64,000 bases of DNA from Rhodospirillaceae bacterium. Its GTDB lineage: Bacteria > Pseudomonadota > Alphaproteobacteria > Rhodospirillales > Rhodospirillaceae. Below, piece after piece: positions 26,969 to 35,860 of the stretch. Below the pieces are notes generated by a model. It was not told where the DNA came from. It searched no databases and worked only from the letters and a program-made list of their open reading frames with translations. The stretch lies in contig CANJSF010000010.1 of assembly GCA_947476925.1 (NCBI GenBank), forward strand, positions 1-64,000, read 5' to 3'. The position numbers and the translations under genes are program-made. Each line of letters opens with the position of its first letter. The stretch's first letter is position 1.

Positions 26969-27835
26969 ATGCGCCATCTGACATCTCTGCGCGAAATTGC
27001 CGATTCTTATGATGGTTTTATTCTCGATCTCTGGGGCCTCATCCATGATGGCGAGACGCCATACCCGCCAGCCAAAGCGACACTTCAGGCATTAAAAGCA
27101 GCCGGTCGCAAAACGCTGTTGCTGTCGAATGCGCCCCGCCGCGCCTATGCTCTGGTTGACGCCATGACCCGTATGGGTATCGAGCGGTCCTTATACGGCG
27201 AAGTCCTCTCATCGGGCGAGGCAACCCGTGATGCGCTGGTGTCACGCGATGATGCTTATTTCAAGTCTCTCGGCCGGCGGGTCTATCACCTAGGGCCCGA
27301 GCGCGATCGCAGCGTTTTTGACGATACAAACTTGGAAATCGTCGGCGAGGTGTCCAACGCAGAGTTCATTGTCAATACGGGCCCATCTGAACTGACTCAT
27401 CAGGTCGCGGAATATCAAGCACTCCTCGATGCCGGAATTGCCGCCAACTTACCGATGGTTTGTGCCAACCCCGACATCGTCGTATTACGCGCTGGAAATC
27501 CCGTGGTGTGTGCCGGCGCGATTGCCGCACGGTATTTGGCGATGGGGGGCCGTGTGGCCTATCGCGGAAAGCCCGACCCCGTCATTTACCGCCTGGCCGC
27601 GCGTATGCTGGGTGTTGCTGACGCGCGCCGTATCGTGGTGATTGGCGATGCACTTGAGACCGATGTCAAAGGGGCCAACGCTGCTGGCTTTGACTCAATT
27701 TGGTGTACAGGCGGCATTCACGCTGCGGAATTAGGCTGCGCCTATGGCATGGCGGCTGACCCCTTACGGGCAGAAGCAACGGCTAAGGCTTTTGGGCATC
27801 TCCCAACCGCAACCGTCCCAGGTTTCATTTACTAG
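26969..27835 (+). CDS. HAD-superfamily hydrolase, NagD-like (TIGR01459 type)
   Basis: A 288-residue phosphatase-like protein. HAD motif I is [17 protein letters not shown], in which the first Asp is kept and the second is replaced by Trp-Gly, as in the TIGR01459 subgroup. [11 protein letters not shown] is motif [17 protein letters not shown] carries the motif III Lys, and [19 protein letters not shown] is motif IV. The substrate of this subgroup is unknown. It overlaps nadK tail-to-tail by four bases. Starts five bases downstream of pyrD. Confidence 0.85.
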   Translation: MRHLTSLREIADSYDGFILDLWGLIHDGETPYPPAKATLQALKAAGRKTLLLSNAPRRAYALVDAMTRMGIERSLYGEVLSSGEATRDALVSRDDAYFKSLGRRVYHLGPERDRSVFDDTNLEIVGEVSNAEFIVNTGPSELTHQVAEYQALLDAGIAANLPMVCANPDIVVLRAGNPVVCAGAIAARYLAMGGRVAYRGKPDPVIYRLAARMLGVADARRIVVIGDALETDVKGANAAGFDSIWCTGGIHAAELGCAYGMAADPLRAEATAKAFGHLPTATVPGFIY

Positions 27836-28608
27836 GCGTTCTCCGGCGAGAACTGTTCCATCAAAATGCGCTCGCCCAAATTCTGCTCTGGGTCGAACAA
27901 GAGGCGAATCTTTGTTTTGTGATCTTCTGAAACCGAAACTTGGATAACGTCGCGAACCTCGTCGCGGTCTGCAACGGCACTAACTGGGCGTTTTGAAGCT
28001 TCAAGCACATCAAACGTCACGGTCGCTGTATGCGGCAGAATTGCCCCGCGCCATCGCCGCGGCCGGAACGCGCTGATGGGCGTGAGCGCAAGAATATTCG
28101 AATCTAAAGGTAATACGGGACCATGAACCGACAAATTATAAGCTGTGCTGCCCGCGGTCGTGCACACCAACGCGCCGTCACAAACCAGTTCACTTAATCG
28201 TTCTCGGCCATCGACCGAAATGCGCAGCTTCGCAGCCTGGCGCGTTTGGCGCAGCATCGAGACCTCGTTGATGGCAAGGGCAACATGTTTTGAGCCGTCC
28301 GTGGTCACAGCTTCCATCTTTAGCGGGCGAAGGTCGACATCCTGCGCGGCTTCTAGTCGTTCGATTAAGTTGGCCTCATCGTAGCGATTCATCAAAAACC
28401 CAACCGTTCCACGGTGCATGCCAAAGACCGGCCGCGCGAATTTCATAGTGGTGTGAAGAACTTCGAGCATGAAGCCGTCGCCACCCAATGCCACGATGAC
28501 ATCTGCGGCTTCGGGAGTGTGCTGTCCGTACGTTGCGACCAAAGTGGTCAATGCCTCGCGTGCGGGTGGCGCGTCGGCTGCGATAAAGGCGATTCGGGAA
28601 AGGGTCAT
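27832..28608 (-). CDS. nadK: NAD kinase
   Basis: A 258-residue enzyme that phosphorylates NAD to NADP. The family's GGDG motif is in [18 protein letters not shown] (about residues 38-55), followed by [14 protein letters not shown] and, later, [20 protein letters not shown], the second conserved NAD-binding region. The length is that of the short alphaproteobacterial type. It converges on the HAD gene and lies 30 bases downstream of moaA, so a moaA-nadK transcript is possible. Confidence 0.93.
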   Translation of the reverse strand: MTLSRIAFIAADAPPAREALTTLVATYGQHTPEAADVIVALGGDGFMLEVLHTTMKFARPVFGMHRGTVGFLMNRYDEANLIERLEAAQDVDLRPLKMEAVTTDGSKHVALAINEVSMLRQTRQAAKLRISVDGRERLSELVCDGALVCTTAGSTAYNLSVHGPVLPLDSNILALTPISAFRPRRWRGAILPHTATVTFDVLEASKRPVSAVADRDEVRDVIQVSVSEDHKTKIRLLFDPEQNLGERILMEQFSPENA

Positions 28609-28638
28609 GTTGGTGTCCAGATTATGGCGCAGTATCGG

Positions 28639-29628
28639 CTACCCGCCGGTCACACTCATGTGACGGCTGACGGCTGGCTTGTTGTTTCGCCGATCAATAA
28701 CAAAGTCATGCCCTTTAGGTTTGCGTGCAATCGCGTTGTGAATGGCCTCGATCAGCGGTGAATTGCTTTCGCTGGCCCTGAGGGGTGTTCGCAAGTCAGC
28801 GGCGTCATCTTGGCCGAGGCACATATAAAGCGTGCCTGTGCACGTGAGGCGCACCCGGTTACATGATTCACAGAAGTTATGGGTCATGGGCGTTATAAAG
28901 CCCACGCGCCCGCCCGTTTCGCTGCAACGCGTATAGCGTGCCGGGCCGCCGGTGTTATCGGTTATTGCCTCAAGCGTCCATCGGTGAGCGAGTCGGGCGC
29001 GAACGAGCGACAGCGGCAAATACTGATCGGTGCGGTCACCGGTGATATCGCCCATCGGCATGGTTTCAATGAACACCAGGTCGAAGCCTTCAGCCCCACA
29101 CCAAGCGACGAGATCATCGAATTCATCATCGTTCACGCCGCGCATTGCCACTGTATTGATTTTGACTTTCAGACCTGCCGCTTTCGCCGCGCGAATCCCA
29201 CCCATAACCTGCGCATGATCGCCCCAGCGGGTAATTGTCTTGAAACGGGCGGCGTCAAGTGAGTCGAGAGAGATGTTGACCCGCCTCACGCCGGCCAACC
29301 GCAGAGGCTTTGCAAACTTGGCTAATTGAGTTCCGTTTGTTGTGAGTGTTAATTCGTCAAGCGTGCCAGATTTCAAGTGTCGGCCAAGGCTTTCGAAAAG
29401 GCCCAAAACGTTTTTGCGAACCAAAGGCTCGCCACCTGTGATGCGCAATTTTTTGACGCCCAAGTCCACGAACGCCGAGCAAATCCGGTCAAGCTCTTCC
29501 AGGCTCAATAGATCGTTCTTGGGCAAAAACGTCATGTCTTCGGACATGCAATAGACGCAGCGCAAATCGCAACGGTCAGTCACCGATACGCGCAGGTAAT
29601 GAATGGCCCGGCCGAAAGGATCGATCAT
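28639..29628 (-). CDS. moaA: GTP 3',8-cyclase, molybdenum cofactor biosynthesis
   Basis: A 329-residue radical-SAM enzyme that converts GTP to 3',8-cyclo-GTP, the first step of molybdopterin synthesis. The N-terminal cluster motif CDLRCVYC binds the SAM iron-sulfur cluster. [14 protein letters not shown] and the C-terminal [20 protein letters not shown] (second cluster) are characteristic. The C-terminal double-glycine tail that penetrates the MoaC-linked active site is present (SVTGG). Other moa genes are not in the window. Confidence 0.95.
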   Translation of the reverse strand: MIDPFGRAIHYLRVSVTDRCDLRCVYCMSEDMTFLPKNDLLSLEELDRICSAFVDLGVKKLRITGGEPLVRKNVLGLFESLGRHLKSGTLDELTLTTNGTQLAKFAKPLRLAGVRRVNISLDSLDAARFKTITRWGDHAQVMGGIRAAKAAGLKVKINTVAMRGVNDDEFDDLVAWCGAEGFDLVFIETMPMGDITGDRTDQYLPLSLVRARLAHRWTLEAITDNTGGPARYTRCSETGGRVGFITPMTHNFCESCNRVRLTCTGTLYMCLGQDDAADLRTPLRASESNSPLIEAIHNAIARKPKGHDFVIDRRNNKPAVSRHMSVTGG

Positions 29629-29810
29629 CTGGGGTCCGAACGAACTAAACTAAAAAGAGAAATGCCCCGTCACGCGGGACCTCAACGACCAATATAAGGC
29701 TTGGGCTAATTATGCCAAGTAAGGCATTACTCGATGTACATCCGATTTGTACCTAGCCAGGGGCCTGATAGACTGGCAGACATTCCCAAACTTTCGAGAG
29801 CTGCCCCCAG

Positions 29811-30461
29811 ATGATTGATCCTTTGACCCTGACCCAGGCTCTCTGCACGCGATTGTGTCATGACTTGGCAGGTCCAATCGGTGCGGTATCAGCGGGTGTC
29901 GAACTGGTCGGAGGCGACCCATCCCAGGTCGACACTGAGATGCTGCAGTTGATCGCAAACAGCTCGACAGCGGCGGCACAAAAACTGAAATTCTTGCGGG
30001 TCGCACTGGGTACTCCAGCCTCGTCCTCCTCACTTGCAGATGTAAAAGCGACAATTGGCGGCTATCTTTCCTCGGTTGCCGGCCAATCTGGGGCCGCAAG
30101 TGTCACATGGCCACCAGATCGTGAGCTTGATTCTGTCTCGCAGCAAATTCCAGCAGCGGCCCCTCAAATTTTAGCCAACCTCGTGATCCTGGCTATTGAG
30201 GTGGTGCCAAGGCTACGAATGGTTGTAGTCGATGTGGCCGATGGTCATTTGTCGGTCGAAGCCCAGGGTGAAATCTCTGCCCGGCTCGACCCGCGGCGTG
30301 ATTTAATCGCGATTGCCGAAAACCCTGATTCAGCATCATTGACGCCTAAAACGGTTCAAGCGCTCTACACCCTCGGGTTGATTAGCCAACATTCGGGACG
30401 GCTCGTGGTCCGTGCCGTCGATAATGGCTGTCGTGTCAGTGCTATTTACGAACGCGCATAA
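29811..30461 (+). CDS. chpT: Histidine phosphotransferase ChpT
   Basis: A 216-residue dimeric phosphotransferase of the cell-cycle phosphorelay CckA-ChpT-CtrA/CpdR. The phosphoacceptor is His17 in LCHDLAGPIGAVSAGVELV, the ChpT signature; a degenerate Bergerat-fold domain that cannot bind ATP follows. ctrA, the end point of this relay, is also in the window (39028). Gene order chpT, receiver, cheR suggests a link of the relay with motility control. The 180-bp region upstream holds a short inverted repeat (GTACA, 7 bases, TGTAC) of unknown meaning. Confidence 0.88.
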   Translation: MIDPLTLTQALCTRLCHDLAGPIGAVSAGVELVGGDPSQVDTEMLQLIANSSTAAAQKLKFLRVALGTPASSSSLADVKATIGGYLSSVAGQSGAASVTWPPDRELDSVSQQIPAAAPQILANLVILAIEVVPRLRMVVVDVADGHLSVEAQGEISARLDPRRDLIAIAENPDSASLTPKTVQALYTLGLISQHSGRLVVRAVDNGCRVSAIYERA

Positions 30462-30546
30462 ATCTCGGGCTAGCGACAGGCGTGAGGATTGGTTAACTAT
30501 TCGCCCGTACGGATGACTGAGCCAACACATTGAGGATGGAGGATGC

Positions 30547-30915
30547 ATGAAGCGATGCTTGATCGTTGATGATTCGCGTATCATCCGCCGTGTTGCTTCG
30601 AAGATTTTTTTCGAACTGGGGTTTGAACCCGACGAAGTGGAAAACGGCCGAAAAGCATTAGAAGCAGTGCGTATCAATATGCCAGCGGTCGCTATGGTCG
30701 ATTGGGATATGCCCGTTCTTGATGGACTAGCCTTCATCGAGGAATTACGCAAACTACCCGGCGGCGACTCACCCATCGTGATTTTTTGTACGGCTGAGAA
30801 CGAGGTGCATCACATCGAGCGAGCACTTGCAGCTGGCGCAGACGAGTACATCATGAAGCCCTTTGACAGCGAAATCGTGCGCTCAAAGTTGACGATTCTC
30901 GGCGCGCTCGACTAG
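30547..30915 (+). CDS. Single-domain response regulator (CheY-like)
   Basis: A 122-residue receiver. It starts MKRCLIVDDSRIIRRVASKI; the phosphoacceptor is Asp52 in VDWDMPVLDG, and the Lys is in YIMKPFDSEI. A good Shine-Dalgarno (TGGAGG) precedes the ATG. It sits between chpT and cheR, with cheR starting nine bases downstream. This position is typical of alphaproteobacterial receivers that tune flagellar motility or chemotaxis adaptation rather than the main CheY. No output domain. Confidence 0.88.
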   Translation: MKRCLIVDDSRIIRRVASKIFFELGFEPDEVENGRKALEAVRINMPAVAMVDWDMPVLDGLAFIEELRKLPGGDSPIVIFCTAENEVHHIERALAAGADEYIMKPFDSEIVRSKLTILGALD

Positions 30916-30924
30916 GAGTTTCTG

Positions 30925-31773
30925 GTGCAGCCCGAAGATTTTGATTTTTTTGCACGCTTGTTGAAAGAACGCTCTGGCCTCGTTCTGACGAAGGACAAGG
31001 GCTATCTGGTCGAAAACCGGTTACAGCCGCTCGTACGCCAACGACGACTTCGCAGCATCACCGAACTTATCGGTGGCTTGCGCTCTGGTGATGACACGTT
31101 GGTCGAATCCGCAGTTGACGCCATGATGGCCAAAGACACAGGCTTTTTTCGCGACTAGAAGCCGTTCCAACATTTTCGCAATGTTGTTTTGCCCAATATT
31201 CGCGTTGCGCGAAAGGCCAAGCGAGCCTTTCGAGTTTTATGCGCAGGGGCCTCCACCGGCCAGGAAGCCTACTCAATTGCGATGATTCTGCACGAAGCAG
31301 AAGCCGACCTCCGGGGGTGGCAAGTCGAAGTGCTGGGCATTGATTTGTCACAAGCCGCAATCACAACAGCAATGCGCGCAGTTTACTCTCAGTTTGATGT
31401 CCAGCGCGGTTTGCCCATTCGAACTTTGCTAAAGAACTTCCAAAAAGAAGACGACAATTGGCGGTTGTCCGAAGTGATCCGCACGCGGGTGTCTTTTAAG
31501 GCCTGGAATTTGCTCGACGACCTGTTTCCATTGGGGCGATTTGACGTCGTGCTGTGCCGCAATGTGTTGCCGTACTTCGACATGCCGACAAAATTTGCGA
31601 CACTTCAAAAGCTTTCGCGCGTTATGGCCGACGATGCTGTTTTGTATGCGGGCGTTGAAGAACCACTGGCAGGTGTATCGTCAAATTTTCAGGCTATGGA
31701 TGATAATCTGGGAATCCACATTGTTCAGCGTCCTGATCTTGGCAAAATCAAATCGCTGGCCGCCGCAGGTTAA
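30925..31773 (+). pseudogene. cheR: Chemotaxis methyltransferase CheR with an internal amber codon
   Basis: Starting at GTG 30925, the N-terminal CheR domain (FFARLLKERSGLVLTKDKGY) runs to TAG at 31156-31158. The same frame continues directly with KPFQHFRNVVLPNIRVARKA and the full SAM-binding domain (RVLCAGASTGQEAYSIAM, FDVVLCRNVLPYFD), ending at 31773. In CheR the segment reads FFRD-x-KPF, so a single codon has become TAG, and there is no frameshift. CheR methylates chemoreceptor glutamates. The two pieces are 77 and up to 204 codons; neither alone would be expected to work. The reading could be a real nonsense mutation, a suppressed stop or a sequence error. Downstream of the receiver gene by nine bases. 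Confidence 0.8.
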
Positions 31774-32711
31774 ACGCTGGCCTGATTGTTCAACAGCATT
31801 CTCTTAAGTTCTGGCGCCATCCCGGGGGTTCGCAAGTGCTGGGCGACAACGTCGATCACAAGCACACCCATTCCATAGAAATCGTGGCTGCCGTATTCGG
31901 CTACTGGCACGGCAATGGAGTCAAGCAGTTGCGTTGCGTCGTCACGAGTCTGTATGCGGTAGCGAGTGGTCAAGGCTCCTAATAGGCCAGCCGCAGCGAC
32001 TGTTGCGCGAGAGGATCCATTCAGAACCGACAGTTCTGGGTCTTGGCGCAATTTTAACGTCGAGACCGACGGGGCTTTGACGGAATAGCGGACATAAGCA
32101 TTGCGATTTTTTTCGGCACGCAATTCGGCTTGTAATGCTGTCGTCGAAATTCCAATTGTCTTGTCATAACTGGCGGGGAATGGGGGTACAGCATTTTGCT
32201 GTGGCCCGTTTCCGGCCGATGTTAGGATGACTAGCCCTTGTTCATCTGCGGCGGCCACAGCAGAGGCGAGCTGTGGATTGTCATTGGCGACAAAAGTTTG
32301 TGCAATGATCTTCACGCCCTGGCGCGCGAACCAAGTATAGGCAAACGCCAGCTGATCAAAGTCGATGACCTGTTGACCCGTATTGGGATTTTCCAAGAAG
32401 GGGCTCGCGACATACAGTTCAAGCTTGTTTTCCGGTGCCGCCGCTTGGAACGCCGCAATCAGTTCGCCGACCATCACATCGCCATGGCCACGTGTGTGCT
32501 TCGCCGATTGATACCGGGCGGCTTTATAGTTCGATGCGTCAAAGGTGATGCTTCGAATCGTAACATGGTCAAAAGAGTTCAATGTCTCGCGGCGCAATGC
32601 AAAATCAATTAAGCCGATCTTGACTGTCGCTGCCCATACGGGGGCCCACGGTGCAAACAACGTGGTTAGTGCAAATGCACCTAGCCATTTTGAAGCGCAA
32701 AAAGTGTTCAT
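31770..32711 (-). CDS. Secreted subtilase-like (S8) serine protease, divergent
   Basis: A 313-residue protein with a signal peptide ending near PVWA (about residue 27). Four blocks line up with the subtilisin active site: Asp36 in IGLIDFAL, His76 in RGHGDVMVGEL, the oxyanion Asn168 in TSAGNG, and Ser234 in NGSSRATVAAAG. Surrounding residues differ much from normal subtilases (HGTHVAG and GTSMAAP patterns are weak), so activity is plausible but unproven. It acts outside the cytoplasm. It overlaps cheR tail-to-tail by four bases and has no partner gene. Confidence 0.65.
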   Translation of the reverse strand: MNTFCASKWLGAFALTTLFAPWAPVWAATVKIGLIDFALRRETLNSFDHVTIRSITFDASNYKAARYQSAKHTRGHGDVMVGELIAAFQAAAPENKLELYVASPFLENPNTGQQVIDFDQLAFAYTWFARQGVKIIAQTFVANDNPQLASAVAAADEQGLVILTSAGNGPQQNAVPPFPASYDKTIGISTTALQAELRAEKNRNAYVRYSVKAPSVSTLKLRQDPELSVLNGSSRATVAAAGLLGALTTRYRIQTRDDATQLLDSIAVPVAEYGSHDFYGMGVLVIDVVAQHLRTPGMAPELKRMLLNNQASV

Positions 32712-32832
32712 AATGGTCCCCCAAGACCAATGTCCGTAAACTTACGCAGAAAAAACAGCCAATGAAGTTTTTGAGAGAGAAAGTCACAGGACAATCAGCA
32801 CAAAGCGATCATACGATTGTAAATCAACGTCC

Positions 32833-33498
32833 TCATGCCGCACTAATCGCTGGCAGAATGCTGATCGGAATTGTCGCGACGAGCAAAGTAGCCATAACGA
32901 TATTGAAGGCGCGTTGCCGAGCTGGCGTTGACAGAGTTTGACGCAAGGCCGCACCCACCAGTACCCATAACCACGTGCATGGAATACTCACCAGCATGAA
33001 CGCAACGACCATTGATGCCACCAAAGCAGGCGACGGGGTCGTGGTGAGGGGCGTCATGGCCACGGCAGTCATCGCCATCATCAGTGCTTTGGGATTGAGA
33101 TATTGAAATCCCATGCCTTGCCAAAACGACCAGGGCTTGTCCGATGGTCGAGCTTCGGTCTTGGTGGCCGATGGTGCAGCGCGCAGCATGCTCACGGCAG
33201 TCCACAGCAGGGCGAGCGCCGCCAGAATTTGCAGAGCCTTGACCAAATCCGGGGCGGCAGCCGTCAAAGCCCCGATCCCGATTGCAGCTAGGCTCAGTAA
33301 AGTCACCATCCCCGCCCATATGCCTGCGGCATGGCCGAGGGTTCGCCTCGACCCGAACCGAGCGCCAGAGGACGCCAGCAGGATATTGTTGGGCCCGGGC
33401 GTAATGCTGCTGACAAAGGCAAACATGAGCAGACCCACCAGCCAGGAGGTATCGGAAAAAACGGGGACAAAGCTGATGAGGCTATCGGTTGTGGTCAT
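32833..33498 (-). CDS. LysE family amino-acid exporter
   Basis: A 221-residue membrane protein with about six membrane segments. The LysE/RhtB signature FVSSITPGPNNILLASSGAR follows the first segment, and QYLNPKALMMAMTAVAM is the second conserved block. Family members export amino acids or related compounds. ATG 33498 is chosen over 33531. It is divergent from a MocR-type regulator, sharing a 225-bp AT-rich spacer, which makes it a likely target of that regulator. Confidence 0.88.
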   Translation of the reverse strand: MTTTDSLISFVPVFSDTSWLVGLLMFAFVSSITPGPNNILLASSGARFGSRRTLGHAAGIWAGMVTLLSLAAIGIGALTAAAPDLVKALQILAALALLWTAVSMLRAAPSATKTEARPSDKPWSFWQGMGFQYLNPKALMMAMTAVAMTPLTTTPSPALVASMVVAFMLVSIPCTWLWVLVGAALRQTLSTPARQRAFNIVMATLLVATIPISILPAISAA

Positions 33499-33581
33499 GA
33501 CGCCGATCCTAAAGTGACTGGGAAGTATCAATTGTCCTATTCACGCTAAAAATGTATTGCGTCAATAAATATATTGAACTA

Positions 33582-33597
33582 AGACATATCAGACATA
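33582..33597. promoter_or_regulatory. Direct repeat in the lysE/mocR spacer, candidate MocR site
   Basis: AGACATA occurs twice, starting at 33582 and 33591 (nine-base period), in the AT-rich spacer between the divergent lysE-like and mocR-like genes. MocR regulators are known to bind direct repeats near their own promoters, so this is a reasonable operator candidate, but no second instance was found to support it. Confidence 0.3.
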
Positions 33598-33723
33598 ATT
33601 TCATACAGCTTTTTTAATTTATGCCGTGGTGCGTCCGTGAAACCATCCCAGATCTACAAGGCGTGGAATTGACGGATTTTTCAGGGGCACGCCATTGATT
33701 GGAATACGGGGACGGTTTGTCTT

Positions 33724-35109
33724 ATGACAATGTGGAAGCCTGATCTCACCCGCTATGGCGGTCACCCTGCTGAAGCCCTGGCTGAAGCGATTGCTGACGC
33801 CATTGCCTCGGGCGCGCTGCCACCTGGTACGCGCATGCCTACCCATCGTGATTTGGCCTACGACCTGGGGCTCGCTGTGGCCACCGTGTCTAAAGCCTAC
33901 AGCATCGTTGCGCGCCGTAATTTGGTCAGCGGCGAAGTGGGGCGTGGGACCTTTGTTGCATCAGGGCCCCGGTTGCCGGCCTTGGCTGATCACGAAGGAG
34001 AGACTGCCGGGGCGGTCGATTTGCGAATTTGCATGCCACCCTCGGTTGGGCAAGATGTGGTGTTGGCGGGGGCCATAGAGGATGTTTTGCGTGCGGGCGG
34101 TGCGCGCTCGATGTTGCGCTACCCAATGCCTGGGGGTTCACCGCAGCAACGTGGCGCTGCTGTGATATGGCTAGAACGTGTTTACGCTCGCACCAATCCA
34201 ACCGAGGTACTTTTAACCTCCGGCGCGCATCAAGCCATTGCCGTTGCTCTCGCTACTGTTGTTGGACCGGGCGGGACGTTGCTCTGTGATCCGCTGACAT
34301 ATGCGGGCACTGCGCAGATTGCGAATTTCATGGGTATTCATTTGCGCGCGGTAGATGTCGACGATCACGGCATGGTGCCCGCCTCCTTAGAGGAAGCGAT
34401 CGCCCGCCATGGCGCAAAGGCGGTGTTTTTAGTGCCGACGTTTCAAAATCCAATGGCGTTTACAATGCCGCAGCATCGCCGCGAGGAGATTGCCGAGGTG
34501 GCGACGCGACATGATATCGCAATCATTGAGGATGCAGTCTATGCCGATGTCCTCGATAGTCCACCTGCGGCTATAACTAATATTGCGCCCGAACGTACGA
34601 TCCTGATTTCAAGTTTGTCAAAATCGGTCTGTTCGGGTTTGCGCGTCGGATTTATTCGGCTGCCACCGGAACTGGTTTCCTTGGCTGAAAATCATTTGCA
34701 ATCGCTCGTGCTGGCTAACCCGCCGCTGATGGCCGATGTTGCCGCCAACTTGATCACAACCGGCCGCGCCGATGATCTGCGTCATAAAGTCGCTGCTGAA
34801 ATTGAAGCGCGATACCGCATCGCGCGTACGGCGTTGGGCAATATTCCATTTATTGGAAGCCCACAGTGCCCCCACATTTGGGTGCCGCTGCCCGACCAAA
34901 ATCGCATGAGCGAGATTGCGTCAGCCTTGGCGCGCCAAGGATATTGGGTGGCGGTGGGCCGCGACTTTGCCGTCGCGCGTGACCAATTCCCGGCGGGCCT
35001 TCGTATTGCATTAGGCCCCACACCACATCGGCATAAAATCGCCGAGCTTTGCCAAGCGCTGCGCCAATTGATCATGGCGCCTGTACCCTCGATCAGCGGC
35101 GTAATCTGA
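33724..35109 (+). CDS. MocR-family regulator (GntR HTH fused to aminotransferase domain)
   Basis: A 461-residue protein. An N-terminal GntR winged helix (residues ~10-80: PPGTRMPTHRDLAYDLGLAV, ATVSKAYSIV, GEVGRGTFVAS) is fused to a fold-type I PLP aminotransferase domain. The PLP lysine is in LISSLSKSVCSGLRVGFIR, and HQAIAVALATVVGPGG and EDAVYADV are also visible. Such proteins sense PLP-linked metabolites and control nearby genes. It is divergent from the LysE exporter and seven bases upstream of the halohydrin dehalogenase-like gene, both likely targets. Confidence 0.9.
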   Translation: MTMWKPDLTRYGGHPAEALAEAIADAIASGALPPGTRMPTHRDLAYDLGLAVATVSKAYSIVARRNLVSGEVGRGTFVASGPRLPALADHEGETAGAVDLRICMPPSVGQDVVLAGAIEDVLRAGGARSMLRYPMPGGSPQQRGAAVIWLERVYARTNPTEVLLTSGAHQAIAVALATVVGPGGTLLCDPLTYAGTAQIANFMGIHLRAVDVDDHGMVPASLEEAIARHGAKAVFLVPTFQNPMAFTMPQHRREEIAEVATRHDIAIIEDAVYADVLDSPPAAITNIAPERTILISSLSKSVCSGLRVGFIRLPPELVSLAENHLQSLVLANPPLMADVAANLITTGRADDLRHKVAAEIEARYRIARTALGNIPFIGSPQCPHIWVPLPDQNRMSEIASALARQGYWVAVGRDFAVARDQFPAGLRIALGPTPHRHKIAELCQALRQLIMAPVPSISGVI

Positions 35110-35116
35110 GAACGCC

Positions 35117-35848
35117 ATGACTAAAGGTTTAGTCGCCCTCGTCACCAATGCGACCCATTTTGTCGGGGTGGCGTCTGCCAAGGCCTTAGCCGCCGAAGGT
35201 GCCCGCGTCGTCTGTCATGATTTAAGTTTTTCTGACCCTGCCGCGGGTGCCGCGTTTAGCGTGGCCCATCCCGGCTTTGCGATCACCGCTCAGTGCGATC
35301 CCGATGCCGCGCTGGCTGACGTGGAAACACGCCTCGGCCCGCTCGATGTCTTGGTCAGCAATGATTTTTTTCCTGCCGTTCGCGCACCGATTGATGAAGC
35401 GAAAGTCGACGATCTGCGAGCAGGGATGGAGGCATTGTTTATCACGCCCTATCGCTTTGCTGCCGCCGCAGCAAAGCAGATGAAATTGCGTCGAAGCGGC
35501 AAGATCATATTTGTCACATCAGCCGCTCCGTTGGAAGGGTTGGCGAATTACACGATGTATGCCTGTGGGCGTGGGGCGACTAACGCATTGGTAATCTCAC
35601 TGGCACGTGAGTTGGCCGCATTTAATATTCAGGTCAATGCCGTTGCACCAAACTATGTAGCGAGCCCAAGCTATTTCCCGGCCGATTTGATTGCAAACCC
35701 TGACGCGCTCAAGCGCATGACCGACAAAATTCCGTTACGCAGGTTGGGCACACCAGAAGAAGTTGCCTCAGCCGTTTCATTCCTGGCTTCACCAGGAAGC
35801 AACTTTGTAACGGGTCATATTATGCCGGTTGCTGGCGGCTGGGCCTGA
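35117..35848 (+). CDS. Probable halohydrin dehalogenase (SDR-derived)
   Basis: A 243-residue protein of SDR fold. The SDR cofactor motif is absent; instead it has VTNATHFVGVASAKAL, resembling the halide-site N-terminus of HheC. The catalytic set is Ser135, Tyr148, Arg152 with spacing S-x12-Y-x3-R, where ordinary SDRs have Lys; this is the hallmark of halohydrin dehalogenases. CHDLSF, DVLVSNDFF, PIDEAKVDDLRAGMEAL and IIFVTSAAP all resemble HheC from memory. These enzymes turn vicinal haloalcohols into epoxides and halide, or open epoxides with anions. It is cotranscribed with the MocR regulator upstream. Native substrate unknown. Confidence 0.82.
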   Translation: MTKGLVALVTNATHFVGVASAKALAAEGARVVCHDLSFSDPAAGAAFSVAHPGFAITAQCDPDAALADVETRLGPLDVLVSNDFFPAVRAPIDEAKVDDLRAGMEALFITPYRFAAAAAKQMKLRRSGKIIFVTSAAPLEGLANYTMYACGRGATNALVISLARELAAFNIQVNAVAPNYVASPSYFPADLIANPDALKRMTDKIPLRRLGTPEEVASAVSFLASPGSNFVTGHIMPVAGGWA

Positions 35849-35860
35849 CGGTCCTGAAAT

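Noticed and set aside
22780-31158. In-frame TAA and TAG codons as a sign of stop-codon recoding
   Set aside because: Many intact genes in the window end normally in TAG or TAA, and only two genes show internal stops, so nonsense mutations or sequence errors are the simpler reading.
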